Assembly (NCBI RefSeq): GCF_000420085.1
Contig: NZ_ATUG01000002.1
Span: 930,001-994,000 of the forward strand
From: Desulfospira joergensenii DSM 10085
GTDB taxonomy: Bacteria > Desulfobacterota > Desulfobacteria > Desulfobacterales > Desulfobacteraceae
Reading direction: 5' to 3'
DNA: 64,000 bases
A program made the translations under genes and the position numbers. This document shows, in pieces, positions 8,022 to 16,129 of the stretch. Positions within the stretch are counted from its first letter, which is position 1; every line of letters starts with the position of its first letter. The notes beneath the pieces are model-generated. The model saw only the letters and a list, made by a program, of their open reading frames with translations. It did not search any database and had not been told where the DNA came from.

Positions 8022-8831
8022 CTAGGGCCATATATCGTAAAAATGCTTGACCGGGCCGTGACCTTTCCCGATTTTATACCCTGCTCCGGCCTTGAGAGCC
8101 CCATGGATATAGGTATTGGCATTTTTAACGGCCGTTTCAAGGTCCATTCCCCGGGCCAGGAAGGCGCAGACGGCCGAGGACAGGGTGCATCCCGTACCGT
8201 GGGAGTTGGGGGTGTGGATGCGTTGGGCCGGAAGCTCTGTGAGGGTTCCGGACCGGGCCTGGAAGAGCAGGTCTCTGATTTTTTCCTCTTCAAGGTGGCC
8301 TCCCTTGAGAAGGACGTTGGGGCATCCCAGGGCGGCGAGGTCCCGGACCGCCTCTTCCATGTCCCGGTAACCGGTGACATCCCGGCCCAGGAGCACCGAT
8401 GCTTCGGGAAGGTTGGGGGTGATGATGTCGGCCAGGGGGATAAGCTTTGTTTTCAACGCCTGGATTGCATTATCCAGAAGGAGTTTGTCCCCGCTTTTGG
8501 AGATCATGACCGGATCCAGGACGATATTGGTACACTTCCAATGGGCCAGCCGGTCTGCAACCGCTTCAATGACTTCAGGGGAGTGAAGCATGCCGATCTT
8601 GACGCCGTCCGTGCCGATGTCTTCCAGCACCGTATCGATCTGCCGGGCGATGAACTCCGGAGGGGCCGGGAATATGCCGGTGACCACCCTTGTGTTCTGG
8701 GCCGTGAGGGCCGTGATGGCGGACATACCAAAGACGCCCAGGGCGGAAAAGGTTTTCAAATCAGCCTGGATTCCGGCACCTCCGCCGCTGTCGGATCCGG
8801 CTATGGTCAATGCTCTGAAATAGGTCTTCAT
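8022..8831 (-). CDS. thiD: Hydroxymethylpyrimidine/phosphomethylpyrimidine kinase ThiD
   Basis: Phosphorylates HMP to HMP-P and HMP-PP, the pyrimidine half of thiamin. The ribokinase-type fold is shown by the start [20 protein letters not shown] and the ATP-site end motif [12 protein letters not shown]. About 269 residues, normal for ThiD. The frame can be extended one codon to a TTG, but the ATG at 8831 overlaps the thiE stop by one base (TGATG), a sign of translational coupling. Last gene of the TPP-riboswitch operon. Confidence 0.96.
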   Translation of the reverse strand: MKTYFRALTIAGSDSGGGAGIQADLKTFSALGVFGMSAITALTAQNTRVVTGIFPAPPEFIARQIDTVLEDIGTDGVKIGMLHSPEVIEAVADRLAHWKCTNIVLDPVMISKSGDKLLLDNAIQALKTKLIPLADIITPNLPEASVLLGRDVTGYRDMEEAVRDLAALGCPNVLLKGGHLEEEKIRDLLFQARSGTLTELPAQRIHTPNSHGTGCTLSSAVCAFLARGMDLETAVKNANTYIHGALKAGAGYKIGKGHGPVKHFYDIWP

Positions 8832-9463
8832 CAAGGGTTCTCCCTGTAATTGTTTTGAAAGATAGTTACCAGTTTTTTTGCAGCGGCAAAGGGATCTTCG
8901 GCCGAGCAGACGGCAGAGACCACAGCCAGAGAGTCGGCCCCGGCACGGATCACCTGCTCTGCATTGGACGAATCCAGTCCGCCGATGGCGACCAGGGGAA
9001 GGTCAAGCCTCCTTCTGATCCGCTGGAGACCTTCCAGGCCCCAGGGGGTCTTGGTGTCGGTTTTGGTGGGGGTGGGAAAGACCGGGCTTACCCCCAGGTA
9101 GTTCACATCCTTGTTCCGGGCCGCCTCCACATCTTCCCAGGTTTCCACGGAAAGGCCGATGATGGCCCTGGGGCCCAGGAGATCCCGTGCCGTTTCCGGG
9201 TCCATGTCGCTCTGGCCCAGGTGGATCCCGTGGGCGTCCACGGCCAGGGCAATGTCCAGTCTGTCATTGATGATCAGGGGGATGTCAAAGGGCGCCAGAA
9301 GTTCTTTGAGTTTCCGGGCCCGGTCCAGAAAGTCCCGTGTTGAGGCCTGTTTTTCCCTGAGCTGTACACAGGCGGCCCCGGCCCGGGCCGCCTGTTCCAC
9401 AATCAACTCAAGGGGCCTGCCCAGGCAGGCCTTCCGGTCGGTGACAAGGTAGATGCCTTTCAT
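8831..9463 (-). CDS. thiE: Thiamin-phosphate synthase ThiE
   Basis: Joins HMP-PP and thiazole phosphate into thiamin phosphate. A 210-residue TIM-barrel protein with typical motifs: GIYLVTDRKAC at the start, VQLREK, LIINDRLDIAL, GIHLGQSDMD and the phosphate-binding VAIGGL. An AAAGGA site precedes the ATG. It is followed directly by thiD with overlapping stop and start, and lies 75 bases after thiM. Confidence 0.96.
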   Translation of the reverse strand: MKGIYLVTDRKACLGRPLELIVEQAARAGAACVQLREKQASTRDFLDRARKLKELLAPFDIPLIINDRLDIALAVDAHGIHLGQSDMDPETARDLLGPRAIIGLSVETWEDVEAARNKDVNYLGVSPVFPTPTKTDTKTPWGLEGLQRIRRRLDLPLVAIGGLDSSNAEQVIRAGADSLAVVSAVCSAEDPFAAAKKLVTIFQNNYRENP

Positions 9464-9538
9464 GGGGTTCCTTTCATTGGCGAAAAGGCTAAAGCCCGAA
9501 GCCGAAAGCTTTGGGGAGAGTTTCCAAAAATCAAAAAT

Positions 9539-10351
9539 CTAAACTCCCAATTCATCAATCTTCAGCCTATTCTCAATATCCGTTTCAGAGATATTGTACA
9601 GGGCATCGATAAAATTTACCTGGAGGCTTCCCGGTCCCCTGGCGGTTTCGGCGGCCATTTCTCCGGCCATGCCCATGACGGCCATGGCATGGGCTGAAGC
9701 CCGGCCAAAATTGGGATTGACCGCGGCAAAGGCTCCGCAAAGGGCCGTGGCCGTGCATCCCAGGCCCGTGACCCTGGGCATCATGGCATGGCCGTTTTTA
9801 ATGGTCAAGGTTTCTGACCCGGTGATGATATAATCGGTTTTTCCGGTGACGCAGACCGTGCAGTCAAGGTCCAGGCTCAGGGACCGGGCCGGACTCACTG
9901 CCGCATCCGAACCACTGGTGGAGTCCACCCCTTTGGTGGCCGCCTCCTCCCGGCACAGGGCCATGATTTCAGAGCCGTTGCCCCGGATGACGGCAGGTAT
10001 ACATTCCCGGATCAGGCCGAGGGCGGTCCGGGTCCTGTAGGGAGTGGCCCCGGCCCCCACCGGGTCCAGAACAATGGGGATCCCCCGTTCTTTTGCCTTT
10101 TTTCCCGCCTTGAACATGGAATCGATCCAGGGATCGCTGAGGGTGCCGATGTTGATGACCAGGGCCCCGGCCAGGCCTACCATGTCCTCCACTTCAGGCC
10201 CGGCATGGGCCATGACCGGGGATGCGCCCAGGGCCAGCAGGGCGTTGGCCGTGTTGTTCATGACCACGAAGTTGGTGATATTGTGTACCAGGGGGGCGGT
10301 TTGTCTGATTTTTTCCATGTCCTGCCATATGGCAGAGGGTTGAATCGTCAT
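9539..10351 (-). CDS. thiM: Hydroxyethylthiazole kinase ThiM
   Basis: Salvage kinase that phosphorylates hydroxyethylthiazole to feed ThiE. About 270 residues, with the family motifs PLVHNITNFVVMNNTANALL near the N-terminus, IVLDPVGAGATPYR in the middle and RVTGLGCTATALCGAF near the end. An AGGAG site precedes the ATG. With ThiE and ThiD it makes a pure salvage branch, as no thiC or thiG is present in this window. Confidence 0.97.
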   Translation of the reverse strand: MTIQPSAIWQDMEKIRQTAPLVHNITNFVVMNNTANALLALGASPVMAHAGPEVEDMVGLAGALVINIGTLSDPWIDSMFKAGKKAKERGIPIVLDPVGAGATPYRTRTALGLIRECIPAVIRGNGSEIMALCREEAATKGVDSTSGSDAAVSPARSLSLDLDCTVCVTGKTDYIITGSETLTIKNGHAMMPRVTGLGCTATALCGAFAAVNPNFGRASAHAMAVMGMAGEMAAETARGPGSLQVNFIDALYNISETDIENRLKIDELGV

Positions 10352-10414
10352 GAAAGATCTCCTGTTTAGAAAAAGAGAGAAAGGCCGGGTCAGCCAGAGA
10401 CCCTCTATCTGTTT

Positions 10415-11350
10415 TTAATCCTTCCACTCATGGATGAGTTTTGCCGTGTCTACCGGATGCTTTATGAGTCCGTATTTCAGGGAAAATTCCATAAACGTTT
10501 TCCATTTTTCCTTGTCGTGGCCGGCTTTGGAGGCAAAATAGGGGCGGGTCAGTTCAAAGGCCTTGGTTTCGATTTCCCTGTCGGCCTGGGGCACGGCAGA
10601 CAGATAAAGTTCAAGACAGGCCTCGGGGTCGGCCTGGGTCCGGGCAAGTCCCTTTTCAAGGGCGGTCACAAATCCGCGGATGGCCTTTTTCTTTTCTTCC
10701 AGGACCCTGGGGCTGCAGACAAAGATCAGCTCTTCGTAATCCGGGATTCCGTATTTCTCCAGTTCAAAGAACAGGGCTGCATGTCCGTGCCGGGCCATGC
10801 CCACGGTTTCATAGGTCTTAAAAGGGCCCATGACCGCATCCACCTTTTGGGAGACCAGGGGGGGCAGGATGGTGAACCCCACGTTTACCGGGGTATACTC
10901 TTTGATCTTGTTGATGTCGGCAAAGGCCTTGAGCATCACATCCATGAGCCCGGGAACGGTATATCCGATTTTTTTGCCGGAAAGATCGGCAGGGGTCTGG
11001 ATACTCTTATCCAGGAAGAGCAGGGTGGTCAGGGGATGAACCACCAGGGGGGCAATGACCCGGATGGAAAGTCCCTGGTCCGCCGCGATCACGGTCTGGG
11101 GCTGGTAGGACACGGCCAGGTCGACATTGCCGGAAGCGGTCAGTTTCAGTCCGTCCGAGGTTTCCGAGGGGCTGATGATCTCCACTTCAATGGACTGGTC
11201 TCTAAAGTATCCGGATTCCCTGGCCACGTAAATGGGCAGATGGTCCACATTGGGAAACCAGTCCAGCATGAGGGTCAGCTTTTCCGTTGCAGATGCGCCA
11301 ACGGTGGAGAGCAGGGAAAAGACAAGAACAAGAATAAGAGTTTTTTTCAT
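10415..11350 (-). CDS. thiY: ABC transporter substrate-binding protein for thiamin pyrimidine precursor (ThiY)
   Basis: Periplasmic binding protein of the NMT1/THI5-like family, which binds formylaminopyrimidine or HMP-type precursors. A signal peptide occupies about residues 1-21 (basic MKK, hydrophobic core, cleavage near ASA). The mature start KLTLMLDWFPNVDHLPIY is diagnostic for the family. 311 residues. It lies just after the permease thiX and before thiM, under a TPP riboswitch, which supports a thiamin-precursor ligand rather than a sulfonate or nitrate. Confidence 0.92.
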   Translation of the reverse strand: MKKTLILVLVFSLLSTVGASATEKLTLMLDWFPNVDHLPIYVARESGYFRDQSIEVEIISPSETSDGLKLTASGNVDLAVSYQPQTVIAADQGLSIRVIAPLVVHPLTTLLFLDKSIQTPADLSGKKIGYTVPGLMDVMLKAFADINKIKEYTPVNVGFTILPPLVSQKVDAVMGPFKTYETVGMARHGHAALFFELEKYGIPDYEELIFVCSPRVLEEKKKAIRGFVTALEKGLARTQADPEACLELYLSAVPQADREIETKAFELTRPYFASKAGHDKEKWKTFMEFSLKYGLIKHPVDTAKLIHEWKD

Positions 11351-11360
11351 GATGTTTTCC

Positions 11361-12101
11361 TTAGGTTTTCCAGTTAATAAATCGTTTTTCCAGGATTCCC
11401 ACCAGGGTCCACAGGATCAGTCCCATGGCCGTAAGCCAGAGGATGGCGGCAAATACCAGGTCGGTCTGGAGTCTTGCATTGGACTGGATCATGAGAAATC
11501 CAAGTCCCTGCTGGGCACCTACCCATTCCCCGATCACGGCCCCGATGGTGGCCACGCTCACCCCCACCCGAAGACCGGCAAAGAATTGGGGCAGGGCCCA
11601 GGGCCAGTAGAGCAGGGTCATGGTCCTGAAAAAGGAGGCTCCCATGAGCCGGAACAGGACCCTGAATTCCGGGTCGCAGCTTTTAAATCCCTGGACCAGG
11701 CTGACAGTGATGGGGAAAAAAATGATGATCCAGGCCATGAATACCTTGGAGGCCATGCCGTAGCCCAGCCAGACCACCAGAAGGGGGGCCAGGGCAAATA
11801 CCGGAACCGCCTGGGAGGCCACCAGGAACGGGGCCAGGGCCTTTTCCAGGGTCGGCCGGGCAAACATGGTTACGGCCAGGGGCAGGGCCGTGGCCACGGC
11901 CAGAAGGATCCCCAGGACGATTTCGGCAAAGGTTGTCGCGGCATGGGGAAATATGGTGTCTGCCCTGAAAATCGCAGTGGTCAGGATATTGACCGGTGAA
12001 GGCAGAATAAATACGGGGACAGTCGCAATCCTGACCCAGGCTTCCCAGAACCCCAGGATCAGAAGGATCAGGACCAGGGCGATCAGGTTAGGTCGTCCCA
12101 T
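11361..12101 (-). CDS. thiX: ABC transporter permease for thiamin precursor (ThiX)
   Basis: Inner-membrane permease of 246 residues with about six membrane segments and a binding-protein-dependent transport (EAA) loop near GASFFRTMTLLYWPWALPQF. Its start overlaps the end of the ATPase gene by 14 bases, and the binding protein follows after 10 bases, so the three form one transporter. Specificity for HMP-type precursors is inferred from the riboswitch operon. Confidence 0.92.
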   Translation of the reverse strand: MGRPNLIALVLILLILGFWEAWVRIATVPVFILPSPVNILTTAIFRADTIFPHAATTFAEIVLGILLAVATALPLAVTMFARPTLEKALAPFLVASQAVPVFALAPLLVVWLGYGMASKVFMAWIIIFFPITVSLVQGFKSCDPEFRVLFRLMGASFFRTMTLLYWPWALPQFFAGLRVGVSVATIGAVIGEWVGAQQGLGFLMIQSNARLQTDLVFAAILWLTAMGLILWTLVGILEKRFINWKT

Positions 12102-12834
12102 GGATCAGGTCTCCTTCAAGCCGGGCCAGGAAATACTCTTTGATTTCCAGGAGTTCCGGGTCATTGAACCTTCGGGGTTTGGGCTGGTTCAGGATGAACT
12201 CCCTTTGAATCTCCATGGGCCTGGGGCTGAGCAGGCAGACTTCATCACCCAGGAGCAGGGCCTCTTCAATATCATGGGTGATCATGAGCAGGGTCTTGGA
12301 AAATTGGGTCTGGAGCATCAGTAAAAGGGAGTGCAACCCCCTGCGGGTGATGGCGTCCAGGGCGGACAGGGGTTCGTCCAGAAAGACCAGATCCCGGTCA
12401 AATATCAGGGTCCGGACCAGGGCACATCGCTGGCGCATGCCCCCGGACACCTGGCCGGGCCGGTGGTCTTCAAATCCCTCAAGCCCCAGTTTCCTGAAAA
12501 GATCCAGAGCCATGACCCGGGTGTCCTTCAGGTCCTTTTGAATGACTTTTGCGGGCAGCAGGGCATTTTCCAGCAGGGAAAACCATGGAAGGAGCAGATC
12601 TTTCTGCTGCATATAGGCGGCATGGGCTCCCAGGTGGGGCAGGTCCCGGCCCTGCCAGGAGATCTTTCCCCTGTCCAGACCGGTTGCCCCTGTGAGGGCG
12701 TCAAACAGGGTGGATTTCCCGCATCCGGACGGACCCACCAGAACCTTGAACCGGCCCGGAGCCAGTTTCAGGTCAAATCCTGAAAAGATCCGGCGCCCGT
12801 TAAATTGCTTTTCAACACCCGAGACTTCAAGCAT
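12088..12834 (-). CDS. thiZ: ABC transporter ATPase for thiamin precursor (ThiZ)
   Basis: A 248-residue cytoplasmic ATPase energising ThiXY. Walker A is VGPSGCGKSTL, the signature is VSGGMRQR, and Walker B is DLVFLDEPLSALD, followed by the H-loop MITHDIEEA. It is the first gene after the TPP riboswitch; the leader between aptamer and ATG is about 85 bases. No strong ribosome-binding site is present close to the ATG. Confidence 0.93.
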   Translation of the reverse strand: MLEVSGVEKQFNGRRIFSGFDLKLAPGRFKVLVGPSGCGKSTLFDALTGATGLDRGKISWQGRDLPHLGAHAAYMQQKDLLLPWFSLLENALLPAKVIQKDLKDTRVMALDLFRKLGLEGFEDHRPGQVSGGMRQRCALVRTLIFDRDLVFLDEPLSALDAITRRGLHSLLLMLQTQFSKTLLMITHDIEEALLLGDEVCLLSPRPMEIQREFILNQPKPRRFNDPELLEIKEYFLARLEGDLIHGTT

Positions 12835-12920
12835 GATTCCATGGCCGCTCCAAAAGAGCAGGTACCATCCCTTTGGTTTGGCAAACGGCGGATGAAAAAA
12901 GGAGGGAGAGAATGGCTTGA

Positions 12921-13010
12921 CTTTCCTTCGCCAGTATAATCTGGATCAGGTTCCAAGGGTCGAAACAAAACAAAGTTTCCTCTCAGCCGTTCTTTCCCGG
13001 CTCCCCTAGT
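12921..13010 (-). ncRNA. TPP riboswitch (THI element)
   Basis: Reading the minus strand, the aptamer begins with GGGGAGCC, has the conserved CTGAGAG, then GACCCTTGGAACCTGATC and ends with TACTGGCGAAGGAAAG. These are the hallmark segments of the thiamin pyrophosphate riboswitch. It stands directly upstream of thiZXY-thiM-thiE-thiD and should repress them when TPP is abundant. I could not identify the expression platform (terminator or anti-Shine-Dalgarno) with certainty. Confidence 0.96.
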
Positions 13011-13067
13011 CCGTCTTTGCGGTTTTGTTCAGTGAAGGAAGGTACCACGGGGGTATTGGGTTGTCAA

Positions 13068-13922
13068 CTATCCATGGGGCTGCTTTTTCAACTCCTCATC
13101 AATCAGGGTCTTGAACCCCTGAAAAGTTCTTCTCTTGAGCCGCCGGCCGTTGACAAAAATCGTCGGGGTGCCCCGGACCCCGGCTTCCCGGCCGTCCAGG
13201 AGATCGGCGTGAATCTTGAGCTGGATTTTGGGGGAGTCCTGGTCGGCATTGAACCGATCCATGTCCAGCCCCAGGGTCTGGGCGCATTCCTTGATTTTTT
13301 CCGGGGTCAGGCTGTCGGAGTTGTCAAAAAGCAGGTCGTGCATGGGCCAGAATTTTCCCTGGTTGTGGGCGGCCAGGGCAGCAGCGGCAGCCGGCAAAGC
13401 AGATTTATGCATGGACAGGGGAAAGTTCTTTAATACAATTTTTACCTGATCCGGATAGGCAAGGGCCACTTCTTCCAGCAGGGATACGGCCTTTGCACAG
13501 TAAAAGCACTGGAAATCCGTAAAAATCACGATGGTCACCGGCCCGTTTTCAGGACCCTTAAAGGGGGAACCCTGGATGTCGATATCCTGGATAAAATCCA
13601 CCCGGATCATCCGGATATCCCCGGTTTTGGAATCTGTGAGGTAAAGAATGTCCCCCTTTCCGGAGACGGCAATGCGGTCGGCGGGAAAGTCCAGGGAGAG
13701 GTTTTCCTTTAAAGCAAGGTCGGAAGAATAAATTTCAAGCTTCCCCTGGCGGGTCAGGACAAAGAGCAGCTGCCCGTCCAGGGACATGCAGTTGTCAACT
13801 GGGGTGCTTCCGGCCCGGACCTGGTCCTCCAGGCTAAGCTCGGCTTCCGCCGGGACCATGGCAGGGAAAATAAGAAGCATCAAATACCAGACCATTGTCT
13901 GTAACAATAGTTTTTTGAACAT
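13068..13922 (-). CDS. Periplasmic DsbA-like thiol:disulfide protein with N-terminal beta-rich extension
   Basis: About 284 residues starting at the ATG at 13922, which has a GGAGA site; a TTG six codons upstream is less likely. A signal peptide covers about residues 1-27. The C-terminal 190 residues are a DsbA-type thioredoxin fold with the redox motif DFQCFYCAK and the cis-proline loop GVRGTPTIFVNG. Before it lies a stretch with beta-propeller-like strands (LFVLTRQGKLEIYSSD, DILYLTDSKTG). It probably oxidises or isomerises exported proteins. The N-terminal part has no clear assignment. Confidence 0.85.
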   Translation of the reverse strand: MFKKLLLQTMVWYLMLLIFPAMVPAEAELSLEDQVRAGSTPVDNCMSLDGQLLFVLTRQGKLEIYSSDLALKENLSLDFPADRIAVSGKGDILYLTDSKTGDIRMIRVDFIQDIDIQGSPFKGPENGPVTIVIFTDFQCFYCAKAVSLLEEVALAYPDQVKIVLKNFPLSMHKSALPAAAAALAAHNQGKFWPMHDLLFDNSDSLTPEKIKECAQTLGLDMDRFNADQDSPKIQLKIHADLLDGREAGVRGTPTIFVNGRRLKRRTFQGFKTLIDEELKKQPHG

Positions 13923-14128
13923 GGGAAAAGATCTCCGCAAAGGAATTGAACGTTATTGTCAGTCATACACCATTCCCGGGCCAAGCTCAAAATATTTATC
14001 CCGGCGTTGTCTAAAAAACATCGGCATGATATCCTAGCCGGGTATGAATATCTTTTCTTGACAGCCTGCCGGTTGGGTTTTCGTACTTCTTGATATTATT
14101 CGGCGAAATGACAGGAGCCGTTTTAGGT

Positions 14129-15865
14129 ATGGATAAAATTTTAATTGTGGATGATGAGGAAAGCATCCGTTTCAGTTTTAAAATGACCCTGGCCGACGAG
14201 GGGTACGACGTCATGGGGGCCGGAGACTATAACTCTGCCCTGCAGCTGATCTCCAAGGCGGAACCCGATCTGATCATTACAGATATCTTTTTGGGAAGGC
14301 TTACGGGGATTGATTTTTTAAAGGAAATCAGGAAAAGGGAGCTTGTCTGCCCTGTGATCATGATGACCGGGATTCCTGACATCAAAACTTCCCGGGAGGC
14401 AGTCCAGTTTGGGGCCTTTGATTATATTCCCAAACCCATCAATAGGGAAACCCTTTTGCGCATTGTCAGCCACGGGCTCCGGCACAAGGAACTCCTGGAC
14501 AACAAGCATCGCCTTGAACGGGAAAACCTGAGGGTCCGCAAGAACATGGAGGCCATCTTCCGGAGCCTGAACGACGGGGTAATCACCGTGGACAATGATC
14601 TTTGCGTGGTTGAGGCAAATGATGCCGTAAAGGAGATCTGCGGGAGGACGGCCGGGGAAATCATCGGGAACCGGTTTAAGGGGTGCGGTTCATCCTGTGG
14701 GGGGGCCTGTGTCAATGCCCTGAAGAAGATTCTGAAAACCAGGAAGGCCATGGATGAAATCCAGGTTGAATGCCGGCGTCCGGGAAAGCCCGGGCAGGTG
14801 GTGAGGCTGACAGGGTCTCCCCTTAGGATAGATGAGAATAAGGTGTCCGGGGCCGTCCTTGTGATACGGAATGTGACCCAGCTGGCAACCCTGGAGAGGG
14901 AATTGGAAGAACGCCAGCAATTTCACAGGATCATCGGCAAGGGCAGAAGGATGCAGGAGATCTTCGGGCTCCTGGAAAATATATCAGACACGGACAGCAC
15001 AGCCCTGATCACCGGTGAAACCGGAACCGGCAAAGAACTCATCGCCCATGCCATCCACCACAACAGCCCGAGGAAAAACCGGCCTTTTATCAAGGTGAAC
15101 TGCAGCGCCCTTTCCGAGAACCTTCTGGAGAGCGAATTGTTCGGCCATGTCCGGGGCGCCTTCACCGGTGCGGTCAAGGATAAGAAGGGCCGGTTTGAAA
15201 TGGCCGACAGGGGAACCATCTTTCTGGATGAGATCGGGGATATCTCTCCTTTGATTCAATTAAAGCTGTTACGGGTTCTCCAGGAAAGAGAGTTCGAGCG
15301 GGTGGGGGATGCATCCACCATCAAGGTCGATGTGAGGGTGATTGCCGCCACCCACCGTAACCTGAAAGAAATGACCCGGCTGGGGGAGTTCAGGGAAGAC
15401 CTCTACTACAGGATCAAGGTTGTGGATATTCCCATTCCGCCCCTAAGGGAGAGGCGGGAGGATATTCCCATACTGGTGGATCATTTTTCAGCCATGTTCA
15501 ATAAGAGGTTCCACAAGACCATAGACGGTGTATCCAATGAGTTCATGAATGCCCTCATGAACTATTCCTGGCCCGGGAATATCCGCGAGCTTGAGCATGC
15601 CGTTGAACACGGTTTTGTTCTGTGCCAGGAGAAAATTATCCTGTACGACCACCTGCCCGTGGAGATAAGGAACTATTTCAAGGAAGAAAAACCGGGCAGG
15701 CCGGGAATACAGGATATGGGCCGGGAAGATATTGTCCGGGCCCTGGCCAGAACCGGATGGAACAAATCCAAAGCTGCCCGCCTCCTGGGCATGGGGAGAA
15801 GGACCATTTACCGGAAGATTGAGGAATTCAAGATCACCCCGCCGGAAGGTTCAAAAAATTTATAA
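14129..15865 (+). CDS. Sigma54-dependent response regulator (receiver-PAS-AAA-Fis)
   Basis: NtrC-like activator of about 578 residues. In order: receiver domain (phosphoacceptor Asp in PDLIITDIF), a PAS domain near residues 135-265 with a short cysteine-rich segment (GCGSSCGGAC), the AAA+ ATPase with Walker A GETGTGKE, the sigma54-contact loop GAFTGA and Walker B GTIFLDEIG, and a Fis-type helix-turn-helix (NKSKAARLLGMGRRTIYRK). I chose ATG 14129 since MDKILIVDDEE is a normal receiver start; two earlier in-frame starts exist. Target genes are unknown; the PEP-CTERM promoter in this window is only one possibility among many. Confidence 0.93.
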   Translation: MDKILIVDDEESIRFSFKMTLADEGYDVMGAGDYNSALQLISKAEPDLIITDIFLGRLTGIDFLKEIRKRELVCPVIMMTGIPDIKTSREAVQFGAFDYIPKPINRETLLRIVSHGLRHKELLDNKHRLERENLRVRKNMEAIFRSLNDGVITVDNDLCVVEANDAVKEICGRTAGEIIGNRFKGCGSSCGGACVNALKKILKTRKAMDEIQVECRRPGKPGQVVRLTGSPLRIDENKVSGAVLVIRNVTQLATLERELEERQQFHRIIGKGRRMQEIFGLLENISDTDSTALITGETGTGKELIAHAIHHNSPRKNRPFIKVNCSALSENLLESELFGHVRGAFTGAVKDKKGRFEMADRGTIFLDEIGDISPLIQLKLLRVLQEREFERVGDASTIKVDVRVIAATHRNLKEMTRLGEFREDLYYRIKVVDIPIPPLRERREDIPILVDHFSAMFNKRFHKTIDGVSNEFMNALMNYSWPGNIRELEHAVEHGFVLCQEKIILYDHLPVEIRNYFKEEKPGRPGIQDMGREDIVRALARTGWNKSKAARLLGMGRRTIYRKIEEFKITPPEGSKNL

Positions 15866-15866
15866 G

Positions 15867-15893
15867 TGTGCGCGACACACTATCGTGCGCACA
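15867..15893 (+). terminator. Hairpin after the sigma54 regulator gene
   Basis: Arms TGTGCGC (15867-15873) and GCGCACA (15887-15893) form a seven-pair GC-rich hairpin two bases after the TAA stop, followed by TTTCTGTGT. The poor T-run makes it a weak candidate for intrinsic termination. Confidence 0.45.
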
Positions 15894-16129
15894 TTTCTGT
15901 GTCAAGCACATCCATTCTTGATTTCAAAATTCTGCAAACGGAATCGAAATATTTTATAACCATCTGATATAAAATCAGAAAAATGTTTATTGTTTTTTGT
16001 TGTCCTGCTGGCACAGGGGTTGTATATACAGCCCTTGTTTTAGAGAATATTCAGAAAAATGAGCATTGCATCCCTGTTTAGACCGGGTGCAGGATCAGAT
16101 AATATATGAAAAATAAAGCGGAGACAGGT

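Noticed and set aside
7920..8849. 309-codon plus-strand frame
   Set aside because: Antisense shadow of thiD, which has clear kinase motifs on the minus strand.
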